From positions 27,800,439 to 27,864,438 of the forward strand of contig OY829655.1 in NCBI GenBank assembly GCA_963691815.1: a stretch of 64,000 nt of DNA, in the 5' to 3' direction. Below the pieces are notes generated by a model. The model saw only the letters and a list, made by a program, of their open reading frames with translations, did not search any database and was not told where the DNA came from. The stretch is from Echiichthys vipera (lineage: Eukaryota > Chordata > Actinopteri > Perciformes > Trachinidae). The stretch's first letter is position 1; each line of letters begins with the position of its first letter. Positions 25,925 through 38,607 of the stretch are shown one piece after another. Position numbers and translations under genes: made by a program.

Positions 25925-26318
25925 AACTTTTTTGGAGTATTTTCTTCACCATCAATTAGTAAAAAAGTATTGTCTGTGTGGCACTCATGCAAACCAATTC
26001 AATTTTTGTTTTTTTTTAGTATTCTCTGGCTTTCAAGACGTCTTGTCATCTCTGCTGTACTCCAGGGAGATGACAAGTGGGAGTGAAGCACACTCCCTAT
26101 GGGCACTACTTATTTGTTACACACAGGGCTAGCAACAAAGATGACACTCGCTTGTTTATTCTTTCAGTTAATTAGTAATGTCAAAAACAATAACAGACGC
26201 TGACAGGAAATGGTCCACGGTCCTTCATTTCACTGTCATTCTGTGATTATTAGGGATGCTGGTGTTGGGGCTCCATACCAATCCAAGACTCTAACAATTT
26301 TTTACATATAGTTCCCGC

Positions 26319-26981
26319 TAGGGTTGGGCGATATGATCACTTCCGGGTAGACAACAGGCAGCTGATTGAAATTGAAGAGAGAGATATTTTAATTTTGGTT
26401 GCCATTTTCAGCAGTAACCTTAAAACAAGGGTGTCAAACTGATCCAGTAAAGGGCCGTGTGGCTGCAGGTTTTCATTCCAACCAATCAAAAACACACCTG
26501 ATCCAACAAATCAACTGTGTGAAGACAGTTCAGGTGATTGAGTAAGTCGAGTCAGGTGTGTTCTTACTTGGTTGGAATGAAAACCTGCAGCCACACAGTC
26601 CCTTTACTGGATCACTTTGACACCCTTGCCTTAAAACATTTAAAGATATAAAGTTAAACATGGCTGTCCGACCTGCTTGACGTTTCTGCTGTGCTTATTT
26701 TACATCTTTCATAAATGACTCTAGCGTTACAAATAGTGGCATCTCACCGCCAGTCTAACTGCTACTGCTGGGTGGTAATTTACTTTAGTCTTTGGCCCAA
26801 TCAGGTAAATTAGGTCTCTAACCGCAAATTAGTGTTATGTTGTTATGATGTTTTAACTCAGTTTTTAAACAATTTCTTTATTTGAACTTGAACAATAACT
26901 AACTGTATCATGGTGTAAACTAATACCGTGATATAGCATTTTATATACCATGAAGAAGTTGATCATGGTGCCAAACCCTAG
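26319..26981. mobile_element. hAT-like element carrying a nested hAT MITE
   Basis: The left end tagggttgggcgatat and right end (inverted) ctagggtttggcacc are similar to fish hAT ends. The interior is degenerate and interrupted by the palindromic element at 26426-26628. Target duplication is poor (5/8). Confidence 0.5.
26426..26628. mobile_element. Palindromic hAT MITE
   Basis: 203 bp. The two arms of about 65 bp are near-perfect inverted repeats beginning caagggtgtcaaactgatcc. It is flanked by a perfect 8-bp target duplication ccttaaaa (26418-26425 and 26629-26636). Confidence 0.93.
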
Positions 26982-27304
26982 ATCACACATATTAGAATGG
27001 CTATCCATGCGGTTTCCTTCCTCTATACTAGTGGTAACTCATCATAAAAGTAATTTAACCAGGAGCAGCGATTCATTACATTTCGCCCTATCCTGTCACG
27101 CCTTGCAAATTCTGCAATTATCTCACAAATTCCGGATAAATCTCCCTCGGCTCGTGCCCTGATGAGTGAGATCAAATGATACTGCAAACGGTGTCAGAGA
27201 TTGAAGAGGGGCAAAGGGCAAAAGTGCCCCAAGAAATCTCAGAATACCCTTAAAAAGAAGTGATCAAGGGGCAAAAATGTCATATGTATATACATTTACC
27301 AGTT

Positions 27305-27614
27305 TAAATGGTAAACAGTAAATGGACTTGTGATTATATAGCGCCTTTCTAGTCTTCTGACGACTCAAGGCGCTTTCACACTACTTGTCACATTCACCCG
27401 TTCACACAGACATTCACACTGATGGCAGTGGACATCTACAGACCATCTAATCTAACCATTCACACCACATTCACACACCCATGCGCAGCACGGGGAGCAA
27501 TTCGGGGTTCAGTGTCTTGCCCAAGGACACTTCGACATGTGGACCGGGGAATCTGGGTATCGAACTGCCGATCTCTCAATTGGAGGACGACCCACTCTAT
27601 CACTGACCCACAGT
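27305..27614 (-). mobile_element. tRNA-derived SINE, family A
   Basis: Nearly complete, from taaatggtaaacagtaaatg to the degenerate head 'cactgacccacagtt'. Confidence 0.9.
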
Positions 27615-28009
27615 TTAGGCCAATATTCGAATCCCATATTAAGCAATCATTATGTTTTCATTCAGTACATTTAATTTCCAATTCAGTTTCTAACACACAA
27701 ACACGGCACAAACATTAGAAACCAGCACCTTTATCTAAGTACCCCCAAATTTAGTATATGCCCTTATTTTTTAGACATAAGGGGCCCCAAAATTTGTTTT
27801 ATTTTCTTTACACTGACTTCTCTAGATCTCTTACACACACAGTAAAACTATCAACCAGGAGGTCAGAGTTGTCACTGTCAGAACAGTAACAGTAGTTACC
27901 ATCTACAATTAATGGGTTCGAAAATGTTCATCTCAGCTCCTCAAACTCGGAGCTCCTATTTTTATGTCTCTGCACTGGCGACAGAGCCGGAGGCGTTATG
28001 TTTTATGGT

Positions 28010-28340
28010 TTTACGTCCATCCATCTGTCCGTCCCATTCTTGTGAATGCAATCTCTCAGGAACCCCTGAAGGAATGGTCTTCAAATTTGTCAGGAAAGGA
28101 TGAACCGATTAGATATTGGAGGTCAAAGGGTCAAGATCACTGTTCCTGTTGCTTTTTATGACAACATTTCACATAAATGTTTAACAGAATGATGACATTT
28201 TACATCCAAAAAGGTTAAAGGTCAACTTCAAGGTGACATCCTAATGTTAACATGTGCTCAGGTACTGAAGTGATGAAATAATCTTGAGCTTTCCTGCCGG
28301 GCTGAAGATGTGTGTGACAAACACCTAATATAATATATTT
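28010..28340. mobile_element. Possible old interspersed repeat
   Basis: Blocks such as 'atctctcaggaacccctgaa', 'ggtcaaagggtcaagatcac' and 'aaggtcaacttcaaggtgac' resemble a repeat seen in many fish genomes. I cannot place it in a family. Confidence 0.3.
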
Positions 28341-29502
28341 TATAAAATTCCTTCAAATAAGATGCAAGATCAGTTTGGATGTAAACTGCAACTTGACTGG
28401 TTGGTAGAAGCGTACGACAGCAAGGCGGTAATTATATTCCACTTTTGTTTTCACCCGTTTATCATAAATGTTGCAGCTGCATGGCTTACTGGAGGAACTG
28501 GGTTTTATAGACATAGTTAAATGACGGTGGAGACAGTGTGAGAACATTTGCACTGGTAAAAAAATAAAAAAAAATCACTGTATAGGTCCACTGAGAACAT
28601 TTGCCACGAGTCGAGACATGCCAGTGGTCATGGTTGTGCAAATTAATGTATTAATAATCATCTAATCAAGTCAGGAAATCCAGAAAAAGAAATCAATTAT
28701 AGGGTTGTCCCCTGTTGTTGATAAGGGTCACGATGTGAGTCACAAGCTCTCGGTTGTCTTTAGTTTCTCTCATATTCTTCTTCTTACATTTATTTGTTTT
28801 ACTTAAACCCTAAAAACCTGTATTCCAAAATGTCCAATTTTTATATTTTTGGGGAAGAGATGCCAAGTCCTTACGGTTGCCATTTTTAATTGTGTTCCTT
28901 TATAAATAAAAAAAGTTTCATGGGGGAAAAAAAGGTGATAAAATAGTGTATTACTACACGCAGGTATGCTTATCATGATAAGACTGTACTAATAAAAGAT
29001 AGTTTACTTCAGTGTGATAAGAAGAAAAATAGCCATTTGTCATTCAACATTACTAAAATACCAAGTAGCCAAACTAAAACTTAAATGTCTGCCTGTGAGG
29101 ATGTAAAACTGTGAAAACAAAATTATGTGAGTCTCTATTATACCTTTAAAAACAATAAAATGAGCTTTTAACCCAGGCTGGAATATCTTGAAAAAAAAGG
29201 TCTAATTGCGATTATTTTCGTCTGAGTCACAATTGTGATATACAGTAATTTGCGATATTAGAGGGGGAATGGTGACTTTTACATAATTATTATCAATTGA
29301 ACCAAACAAAGATGTTTTCTTAAGTCCGTAGAAAAGGATGTGTAGACGCAAGCATCTCTGTAGCAGGACAGAAGTTCATTTAAACCACATATCCTGCAAT
29401 AAAAATGTCATGGATATTGTGATTTAATACAATTATGATTAATTGTTCAACTCTAACATTAACCCTCTTAAATGTTATGGTTTTAATTTGTTATATTGGG
29501 AT
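28341..29502. other. Intron 1 spacer
   Basis: AT-rich; nothing recognised. Confidence 0.5.
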
Positions 29503-29840
29503 TAGGGATAGGCCGATATTATCAGCAGATATTTGCGTTTCTTTACGTTTATGTCTGCGTTTGTCGATAGTTTTTCTCTGCATTATTCACAGACAGGCGT
29601 CCACAGGCAGCTCCGTGTTGCTGGAGACGCCTTTTTTAAGTTCATTACATATTTTTTTTATTTTTTTTTATTGAGACTTGTTACATTTGTTATCATCATT
29701 GTGTAATTTTTATGATGCAAATTGAGGGAGCAAGAGTCTTATTGGCTCCAAATATCGGCAGTCCGTATCGGTCATCGGGTAAGGCTGATGAAAAAAAGAA
29801 ATCGGTAACGGCCCTAAAAATCCATATCTGTCAATCCCTT
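29503..29840. mobile_element. hAT-like element (GGCCGATA ends)
   Basis: The left end agggataggccgatatt and right end atatctgtcaatccctta are roughly inverted. Internal 'aatatcggcagtccgtatcg' is typical of this degenerate fish hAT group. Confidence 0.45.
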
Positions 29841-30036
29841 ATTGGGATGATATTATTCTGAAACGCCACCCCTAATATTAGAGATAGTGTTACTAAAGCC
29901 TGTGAATGTTTTCATGTGTCCAGGTCGTCGTTATCCTCAAAGCAATTTCAGTCAAAAGCAACTGGACTTGGTTATTTGTCAGGAAGACGTTTCACCTCTC
30001 ATCCAAGAGGCTTCATCAGTTCATGTACGCATCTGA

Positions 30037-30140
30037 CCAGGCTGGGACTGGACCAGGACCAGGACCAGGACCAGGCTGGGCCTGGACCAGGACCAGGCTG
30101 GGACTGGACCAGGACCAGGACCCGGCTGGGACTGGACCAA
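30037..30140. repeat. GGACCA-based minisatellite
   Basis: Alternating GGACCA units and GGCTGGGACTGGACCA units, about 100 bp. Confidence 0.9.
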
Positions 30141-30867
30141 CTAGCTGGTGTGAGATCCAGGTATTTAACCTCTCACAAGGCCGATAACGTCACTGAAACC
30201 CTTTGTGCTCCAAGTACCAACGACCGTCGTTAGAGTGACAGTCGTTGGTGGGATGGTTGATGTGTTACTTAACAGACACACCCACAGAATGCACTAGATT
30301 CTCATATTCTCTTTAACTGTGAATCTAAACTGCTCTTCCATAAACACATTTCTGCATAAAGACTCCAGCACAGTAGTAGCCTATGTATCATGTGTCTATT
30401 TTATCTATTTTATCCTGTTGTGACATTTTTGTTTAACTGACTGACATCCGATCCCCTATATGGCACGACCTTGTGATAACCGCAGATAATGAATTGTGAC
30501 ATGCCCACAACAACAACAACAACGCATCGGTTCATCAGAAAGGATGACTTTATGGATATGAGCATTATCCTGCTCCCCCCCACACTGTTAGGGGTCACCT
30601 TCTCTGCCTCTGTACAGACTGTGGTTGTTTATACTGTATAATACAAACAAACAAACTAAAATCACAAATCATTACTTCTATGTTACATTTTCATACGTGT
30701 GTATCACGATCAATGGGCTTATGATTGGATTGTTTAATAGAGCACATAACTGTTTACACAAGCACGAAGGTCTGCATAGATCTAACCTTGTAGTTTTGCT
30801 CTCAAAGTGCACCAGGTTGATGCATTTTACTTTTAAAATGTAGAGAATAACCCCCGTAAATGGTAAA

Positions 30868-31172
30868 ATTCATTCATTGATTCATTTATCTTCAACCTCT
30901 TGTCCCTGTCAGCTGACATCGGGCGTGAGGCGGGGTCCACCCTGGCAGGGCACATAGAGACGAACAGAGACAGACAACCATTCACACCTACGGGTGATTT
31001 AGAGTCATCAATGAACCGAACACCTGCACGTCTTTGGACTGTGGGACCGGAGAACCTGAAGAAAAGCCACGCAGACACGAGGAGAACACGCAAACTCATC
31101 ACAGAAGGGCCCGAGCTGGGATTCAAACCAGGAACCATCTCGCTCTGAGGCGACAGTGCTAACCACCACACC
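30868..31172 (-). mobile_element. SINE family B, near complete
   Basis: On the minus strand: tRNA-like head (ctggtgtggtggttagcact), the 'gggttctccgg...' region partly deleted, 'tccaaagacgtgcagg', and the atgaatgaat tail at 30868. Confidence 0.88.
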
Positions 31173-31592
31173 AGAATTTCTGTGGGATATTATCTAATGT
31201 AGCCATACGTATAATGTATATTGCAGGGGGAAAGAATTGCTATATCAATTTTTTGTTATATCATGCAGCCCTGGTTTTTAATACACAGTGCTGCTAACTC
31301 AAGACATAATTCAATCAGTATGGATCATAGTTTCAAACCCAACCCAAGTGTTGTATCATGTGCTATGGGAGTTAAATGTATGCATTGAGCTGAACACTCC
31401 TTTAGCGTATTTTACTAACTCGTTCCTCCTCTTTATTTAATAAAGCCTAATCAGTGAATGCAGAAACTCTATCATTTGGCATGAAAACAAAGAATGAATG
31501 AAAACCTGCGCTGTAGCGAAACCTCTGAAACGTGTGTGAAAAAGCCTGTTTCACCAATGAGACACAAAGCCATGCACCCTATCTCCTCTTCC

Positions 31593-31619
31593 TCACACAC
31601 ACACACACACACACACACA
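31593..31619. repeat. (CA)n microsatellite
   Basis: About 13 units. Confidence 0.95.
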
Positions 31620-32126
31620 TACAGAAACAGCAGTCCTGCCAATTCCAGCAGCTGTATCCTAAACAGAGAGCAACATTATGATCACATGAAAAAGATTTGA
31701 AACAAAACGAGAGAAAGAAAGACGGGAAATGAGACACAGAGCGCAGCAGATCTGATAAAAGTGGGAAAAAGCAGCAGTGTAAACGAGGAGATTACGCCTG
31801 ATGGATGTCCACTCCTCATTCTGCCGGCTGGTCCCTCTAATACCAACTGTACCGGATGAAATCTTCTCACAACAGACGAATTAATTAGGACGGGTCTTAG
31901 TGAAATGACTGTGAGCGTGGATCTGAAAGATGGACTTATATTGATATCTTATTCTGCATGTGGTGATGTCTATTGTGAAGCTAAGAGAATGGAGTTAAAA
32001 TGGGCACAGTAGTAAGAGGTGGTAAAATTAGAAAAAGGCCTTGCGGTGATAGTGATTTTTTTTTTTTTTTGGGTCTTTTTATAATTACTCTTCATACTCT
32101 CGGAGGTGCACTTGATGCTGAGAGTC

Positions 32127-32245
32127 TTAAACCCAGCAATTAGGCTATGTTTTAAAAGTGTCAATCCTGTGCACAGAGATACTGTGTAGAAGGTCATATA
32201 GCTAAAAAGAAACATTCCTTGTATAATTTAAATATTTTTGATTCT
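32127..32245. repeat. Tandem-duplicated segment, copy 1
   Basis: About 118 bp beginning ttaaacccagcaattagg and ending ttttgattc. A second copy starts at 32744 directly after element H4 and is split by the pogo-like element at 32845-33831. Confidence 0.9.
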
Positions 32246-32247
32246 TA

Positions 32248-32743
32248 GGGTGCACTCATACTGTCCTTCCACACCGGGCCAAAACCGTTTTTTCGGCTAA
32301 AGCCTAGTGCGTTTGACCAGTGTGAGTCACGTCCACGGCCCGCCTGAGAGAGGTATTGTAGAGCGCGTTTGCACATGTACGAGCACAAGCGTGCGCACGT
32401 GTACGAGCACGAGCACGATGCCTACGTTAGAAGGAGGGACCACGCGCGGATATTTAACAACAATGGCGGTGAAAGGTTCACGTTGGTGTGATGCGGAGGT
32501 GGAGTGTTTACTGCAGATTTGGTCGATGAAAAGATTCAAAAACAGTCGACAAGACGCACAAAAACTCTGAGGTCGATGGAAAGATTTGTAAACAAAGCCA
32601 CACGCATCGCGATGACGTCCATCAATGCGTGTGACGTGTTACGGCGTGATGTACAGGCAGCAAGAAGCATTTGCGCTAGGCCCAGGTAGTGTGAGTACAA
32701 ACGGGCCTGGGCCGCGGTGCGGAAGGACAGTGTGAGTGCGCCC
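32248..32743 (+). mobile_element. PIF/Harbinger-type element (copy H4, complete)
   Basis: 496 bp. Ends gggtgcactcatactgtcc and ggacagtgtgagtgcgccc, flanked by TTA on both sides (32245-32247, 32744-32746). It carries the Myb/SANT-like remnant and sits exactly at the junction of a flanking tandem duplication. Confidence 0.9.
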
Positions 32744-32844
32744 TTAAACCCAGCAATTAGGCAATGTTTTAAAAGTGTCAATCCTATGCACATAGATACT
32801 CTGTTTAGAAGGTCATATAGCTCAAATGAAACATTCCTTGTATA

Positions 32845-33831
32845 CCGTATTTTTCGGATTATAAGTCGCAGTTTTTTTCATAGTTTGGCCGGGGGTGCGA
32901 CTTATACTCTGGAGCGACTTCTGTGGGAAATTATTAACACATTACCGTAAAATATCAATTATTAATCTCAGTCACGTAAGAGACTAGGCGTATATCAGCA
33001 ATCGTCACACACACACGGCAACCAATCAAAATTCGGCGGGGGCGGGTCACGGCAGAAGTGCATTGTGAAAAAAAAGATGCTAGCTGCTACTTCCGTACCG
33101 TTGAGTTGGCGGAGTTGTTCAGAAGTGACACCGAGGAAGAAGAGTTCAGTGGATTTAGTGATTAGCAGTGACAGAGTGTTTGGTAAACGTAGAGCATGTT
33201 CTATATGTTATAGTTCTGTGTGATTAGCAGTGACAGAGTGTTTGGTAAACGTAGAGCACGTTCTATATGTTATAGTTCTGTGTGATTAGCAGTGACAGAG
33301 TGTTTGGTAAACGTAGAGCACGTTCTATATGTTATAGTTCTGTGTGATTAGTGACAGAGTGTTTGGTAAACGTAGAGCATGTTCTACATGTTATAGTTCT
33401 GTGTGATTAGTGACAGAGTGTTTGGTAAACGTAGAGCATGTTCTATATGTTATAGTTCTGTGTGATTAGTGACAGAGTGTTTGGTAAACGTAGAGCATGT
33501 TCTATATGTTATAGTTCTGTGTGATTAGTGACAGAGTGTTTGGTAAACGTAGAGCATGTTCTATATGTTATAGTTCTGTGAATGACACCAGGCACGTTCT
33601 CAGGTCGTTGTTTATGCGTCATATAACGTAAACACTTATTCAGCCTGTTGTTCTCTGTTCTAGTTTAGTTTAAATTACATTTCAAGGTGAAATGTCGTTT
33701 CTTGGTGTTGGATTTGATCAAATAAATTTCCCCCAAAAATGCGACTTTTACTCTAGTGCGACTTATAAATGTTTTTTTCCTTCTTTATTTTGCATTTTCA
33801 GCCGGTGAGACTTTTACTCCCAAAAATACGG
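32845..33831. mobile_element. Tc1/mariner (pogo-like) non-autonomous element containing a minisatellite
   Basis: The ends ccgtatttttcggattataa and (inverted) ccgtatttttgggagtaaaa are flanked by TA (32843-32844, 33832-33833). Further 'aagtcgca...gcgactta' motifs lie inside both ends. Its interior is dominated by the repeat array at 33158-33580. The uninterrupted site is preserved at about 32222-32240. Confidence 0.85.
33158..33580. repeat. Seven-copy minisatellite, 62/59-bp period
   Basis: Units carrying 'gacagagtgtttggtaaacg' start at 33171, 33233, 33295, 33354, 33413, 33472 and 33531 (measured at acagag). The first spacings are 62 bp, the last four 59 bp, the difference being loss of CAG in 'attagcagtgac'. 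Units are otherwise almost identical. Confidence 0.97.
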
Positions 33832-33833
33832 TA

Positions 33834-36292
33834 ATTTAAATATTTTTGATTCTGAACAAGTGAAGATTTGTGGGTATTTTGTTTGCAAAGTTTGGGTTAT
33901 TGTAGATCAACACACTCACACACACTGGCAGCAAGTCAGAAACCACTACAGTGAACACATCTTTGGAAAAAAAATTGATTAAAACACCAGAAAGACCAAA
34001 GAAAAACTACCCGATGCCAAGTCTGCCTTGCAGCTGGAAATTCAGAGTACCCTGCCAGCAACATGGGCACGCAACCAGGCCTGTTCCCCTTAAACTCGAG
34101 CTGGCAGGTAAAAGAGCAAAAAAAAAAAAGGACAATGCCTTTTATAATTTACTACCCCGGCAGGAAACATGTTTGTTTTATAACATGCCCGGCGAACAAC
34201 AAATGTTGGTTTAGAGATGGTCTTCGCCGTTGCAATCAGGCCTCGCAGCACTCACATGCTGTTTAACATGATTTAGGACAACGTGATGCGACAGGGCCCC
34301 AAGTATGATGTTTTTAATCATTTTACGGGGGGAATAACAGGTGCCTTTTGATTTTCAGAATGGAGGACGAACGTGCAACTGAGCTGTGAGAATGCACTGC
34401 TGTGGTTAGGCTTTTTTAAAAAGCCATTGCGGTGATGGGACAAAGCTAAAATTGCACTGATGTTGATGCTACGCAGCCTGGCTTCGGATGTAAAATTTAA
34501 AACAGCTCAACAGTGGTGATGGTTGTGTGAAAAGCCTCTTTTATATAAGATACATTCACACCTCAATTCACTCTTAACAGGGGCCGGTGTTTAATAGCTA
34601 TGCCCCTGTTGACCCGACAAACAGGTATGGATGTTATCACGAGCCCTCTGCACCAACTACAGCGCGTTGGTATTCTCTACAGGTTGAGGTAGCTTGACAG
34701 TGTGTGTACATGTGTGTGTGTGATACGGCGAGGTGCACGTTCAAGCTGGTCCTCCTTCACTGGCACAGAGGTTCTTGCACATCGAGAACTACACATACAA
34801 GACACAAACACGGCCCGGCCTAGATTTACTTTGCAGCTGACATGCGAATGAAGCGTAAGGACACAGAAATTATATCTAAGATCACAGTAAATATGATAAA
34901 TAAGTGCACTTTGATGTCGGCCCAGGCCTTTAATATGATCTGTGGGGCTTTGATGCTGATTTATGGCCATATCGGAGCGTAAAAGCAAAGCTATGGCCCC
35001 GCAACACTAACAATAAGTGGCAAGGCAATAAGCGCCGAAACCAGGTTACTTGCAGCCACAGCACCAAACTCCATTATAAGAGGGATGGGGAAAAGGCTGT
35101 GCGTGTACATTTTCCTCTAGCTTTGGCTGTGTTTGAGGATAACATGACTAACTCCTCATCACAGTAAAAAAAAAAATACAAAACAAGCAAAACAGCACAG
35201 TGCACTCGGTTAAAACACGGGTCACCACAGCAGAAAATTGAAAGCACAATACTGAAAGTACGGGTATGGATGCTACAGAAGCAAATGCCGCACTCCACCA
35301 CTTAATGTGCCACTCATACTCATGCACTGAAACCGCAGAGGCACATTAATATAATGTCTCCAAGTGTCATCAGCGGCGGTTCCACTTGTCTCATTCTCAA
35401 AAATGTCCACCGACAGTAATGTCAAGTAGCCCGCTAAAGTGAAAGTGCCATCAGCTTTTATCCATAAAAAGAAAAAGAAAGAAAGTGTTTTAGCTTCTTC
35501 TCCGGTATCAAATGTCACACTGCTCAAAGCCAGTTTTCTCAAATTGGTCATCTAATAGCATGAGGTCTGGGCTCCCGCAAAGTCTTTGTTGCCACTAGCT
35601 AAGAGCTGGGTGTCATATGATGTGAGGGGTTAAGACATGTGGGTAAAGACAGTGACACCTTTTGTACAAAGGTTTCAGGAGGAATAATTGAAAGCTGCAG
35701 GGAAGTTGGAGAAACAGAAGAGTCTTGGCCGGGATCTTATTATTTCTCAGATGGGATTTCATGGACGGAAGAGATGAAAGAGCAGAGTGGCCAACTATTA
35801 TATCTTGCACGAGCGATTCATACTCATGCAATGGCACGGGCTCAAATTCACTCAGCCACTGCCATTGGGCTGTTGGTAGACGATCTGGTATTCACTCAAC
35901 CATGGGACCAGATCATCATTCACGGGGATATCGCAGTATTGACTTGAGCGACCCCTGAACTGCAATAGGCCGGTTTTTATTCCTCTCTGTTGGGAAGATG
36001 ATCCGGACAGAATCCTAAAACTGGTACTTGAGTACTGTATAAAATCCTTGACTGATGAAGAGTTAAACAACTTAAAATGAACCACGTTTGATATCATAGA
36101 CAAAAAAAAGGCCCCAGAAAATATGGACGGTCCCAATGACATGGTACAACACAAGAGCAAACATTAGATCGTGCTGGGTTCCTTGGGGTAAAATAGCAAA
36201 AAGCTCTTTTGTCTATACTGGGTTCTCCTTATGGAACAACCTGCCCCTGCATATTAACCACAGCCAAACAAAGGAGGTTTTTAAAACAAACG
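33834..36292. other. Intron 1 spacer
   Basis: 2.4 kb. A 102-codon open frame at 35639-35947 (plus strand) has no splice context or recognisable domain. No repeat recognised. Confidence 0.45.
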
Positions 36293-36296
36293 TTAA

Positions 36297-36843
36297 CGGC
36301 TAAATTCCACCAGATGTGGATTCGAACGGCATCAGAGCCAATATGTTTCAATTATAGTCAATGTTTGTGCTTCCACCAAGTATATGTCACATATAGTCAA
36401 TGTTTTGCGCTGCGTTCCAGCGATGCGGACTCCTTCGGTAGCGCACCGCAGCAATTCAGCACAGAGCAGTTTGTGCGGGACAGGAAGTCAAGCACGGAAA
36501 TAAAATATAACATCTGATTAATTCAGAATAAATTACACCGTGCTCACAATATTGTACTTACCCATGGTAGAAGCACAATAACCTTCACAAAAAAGGAAGA
36601 GCAGTTGTTTCCCTTCTACTCCTCCGGATGGAAACACGCTGTTGTTACACGCTGAAACTATATCTTGTTATATCTCGGGATCATACGTGAATTTAAAAGA
36701 GGGTCCTCCTGACTGTAGCTGTCCTGTGTAGCCACACCGCTGCGGACCACAAACGCCAGTGGGTGTTGACGGACGGTGTAACGCGGAGCAGACATGCAGT
36801 GCAGCCGTTCCGCAACAAACCCGCATCTGGTGGAATTACGGTG
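36297..36843. mobile_element. TTAA-flanked inverted-repeat element
   Basis: The inverted ends share 'attccaccagatg' and 'cggaacggc'-like blocks. The 547-bp element is bounded by TTAA at 36293-36296 and 36844-36847, as in piggyBac insertions. No coding remnant seen. Confidence 0.55.
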
Positions 36844-37443
36844 TTAAGGCGGCGCTGTGGGGAGTTCACATGGTTCACTTTTAAGGGAGGGAGTTGCAAG
36901 TTGGAGTAGCGGGTTTATAGTTTGCTGTAATTTGGTTGTTTCCATCGTTTTCTGTGTTTCCACGTGTTGTGTTTGTCGTTTCCATCAAGGTCCACTTTGG
37001 AAATAAGTGTTTTTAGTAATGCTTGTAACGGCTATCCTCTGGGATGATTACGGCCCGGTACTCCTTGAAGTTGTTGTGCTTTTAAAGTCTATGTATTACA
37101 ATCACAGTGAACCTGCGTATGTTCCTGTGTGAAAGAAAACACACACACATGATACGGCCTGTATTTTCCTGAAGAATTACGAAGCACTAACTGATAATGG
37201 ATTCACTAAAAAGCCAAATTGTGATTAATTTTAGTGGCAGATGGCAAGCATGTCGAGACCCACTGAGCACTTTGGCATGTACCCAGCATGAACGCTCATG
37301 TTGTCGTTTCCAAACCCAGACAGGATCACAACATTGCTTCACATAGGATTTGGATTTACCTCTGTATTTTATGACATAGGTGGAATTGATATCATTAAAT
37401 ATAAACTATTCTCTAACATAGATGTTTCACATTATTGTAAACG

Positions 37444-37800
37444 CAGGGCTGCAACTAATGATTATTTCTCAATTAATGTGACAATAACCTTTTCCATCAA
37501 CCGTTTAGTCTATTCAAAGTCATCACAATTTCTCACAGCCAAGGTGACAGCTGCAAATAACTTATTTAAGAAATGTCCCCTTTGTGGGTCTGATAAAGGA
37601 ACATCTGATCTTATCTTATTTGTCCAACCAGCAGTCCAACATCCAAACATGTCTGATGATATTAAACTGAGTATTCCTCATAATGGAGTAGCTGGAACTA
37701 GTGAATGTTTGGCATTTTTGTCTAAAAAATGACTGAAACAATGAAAATAGTTCATTATTTTTCGGTCAACTTGACAAATGAATTGCAAATTAACGATCTA
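37444..37800. mobile_element. hAT-like degenerate element
   Basis: The left end cagggctgcaactaatgatt is a common fish hAT end. The right end is decayed. Confidence 0.45.
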
Positions 37801-38336
37801 CAAATCTACGACTCATTGTTTTAAATTAAAATTTGTTATGAAATATTCATTTGGACAACAGTAAAGTGCAATAACACAATATGATCGTACTGTCACAATA
37901 GATAATCATGTCAAATGATGTCCCGACCCTGCTACATATGCATTTCATTTCATTTCCAATGTTTCTCGACCTGCACCAGCCGTGGTCGTTCACTGCTTCT
38001 CTCCTTCCTCACTGCTACTGTACAGCTGCCTACGGCTATCCTGCTGCTGAAATGTCACCTCCTCCCTGTCAACACATCAACGTGCCCTCTCAGATAAAGA
38101 GTAATGCTGCCGGCTTCTCCTTCATTGTTTGAGTCAGACCGAAACACAACCCAGTCAGTATCATTAATGCCCTTACAGTATGTTGAATTAGACAGAGCAT
38201 TACACACTCCGGACTTCCAACCAAATGTTTTTCCCCTATTTACGCACATTCATTATAAATACACAGAGTAGACATGCATGTTCCTTGAACATTGCACCAA
38301 TCTGATCACACAAAATAAGCCTACGTGTATCATTTT

Positions 38337-38607
38337 TAGGGCTGCCCCCGACCAAGGATTTTCTTGGTCGACCAGTGGTCGTCATTTAGAGCGATTAGTA
38401 AACACCGACAGTGAGTGAGTGTCACGACTTCCTGTGTCTGGCCCTTTAAATTTAAAGCCATCCAGTCTTTTAGGCCAGCCACATAGATTTCCACTTTTCA
38501 CTCATTTCGACAAGATTGGGCACATGTTTTTGTTTTTTTCCTGCAACCAATGGACTCATGAAATTTTGGTCAACCAGTGCTTGGTCGACTCGTTAGGGAC
38601 AGCCCTA
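38337..38607. mobile_element. hAT MITE (GGTCGAC ends)
   Basis: The left end tagggctgcccccgaccaag and inverted right end ttagggctgtccctaacgag lie outside a shared ttggtcgac block. 8-bp flanks atcatttt / ataattgt match 6/8. Confidence 0.65.

Noticed and set aside
25632..26132. 166-codon plus-strand open frame
   Set aside because: It is the antisense of Harbinger copy H3 running into flanking DNA.
35639..35947. 102-codon plus-strand frame (MGKDSDTFCTKVSGG...)
   Set aside because: Overlaps a similar-sized frame on the other strand, has no splice sites and no recognisable domain.
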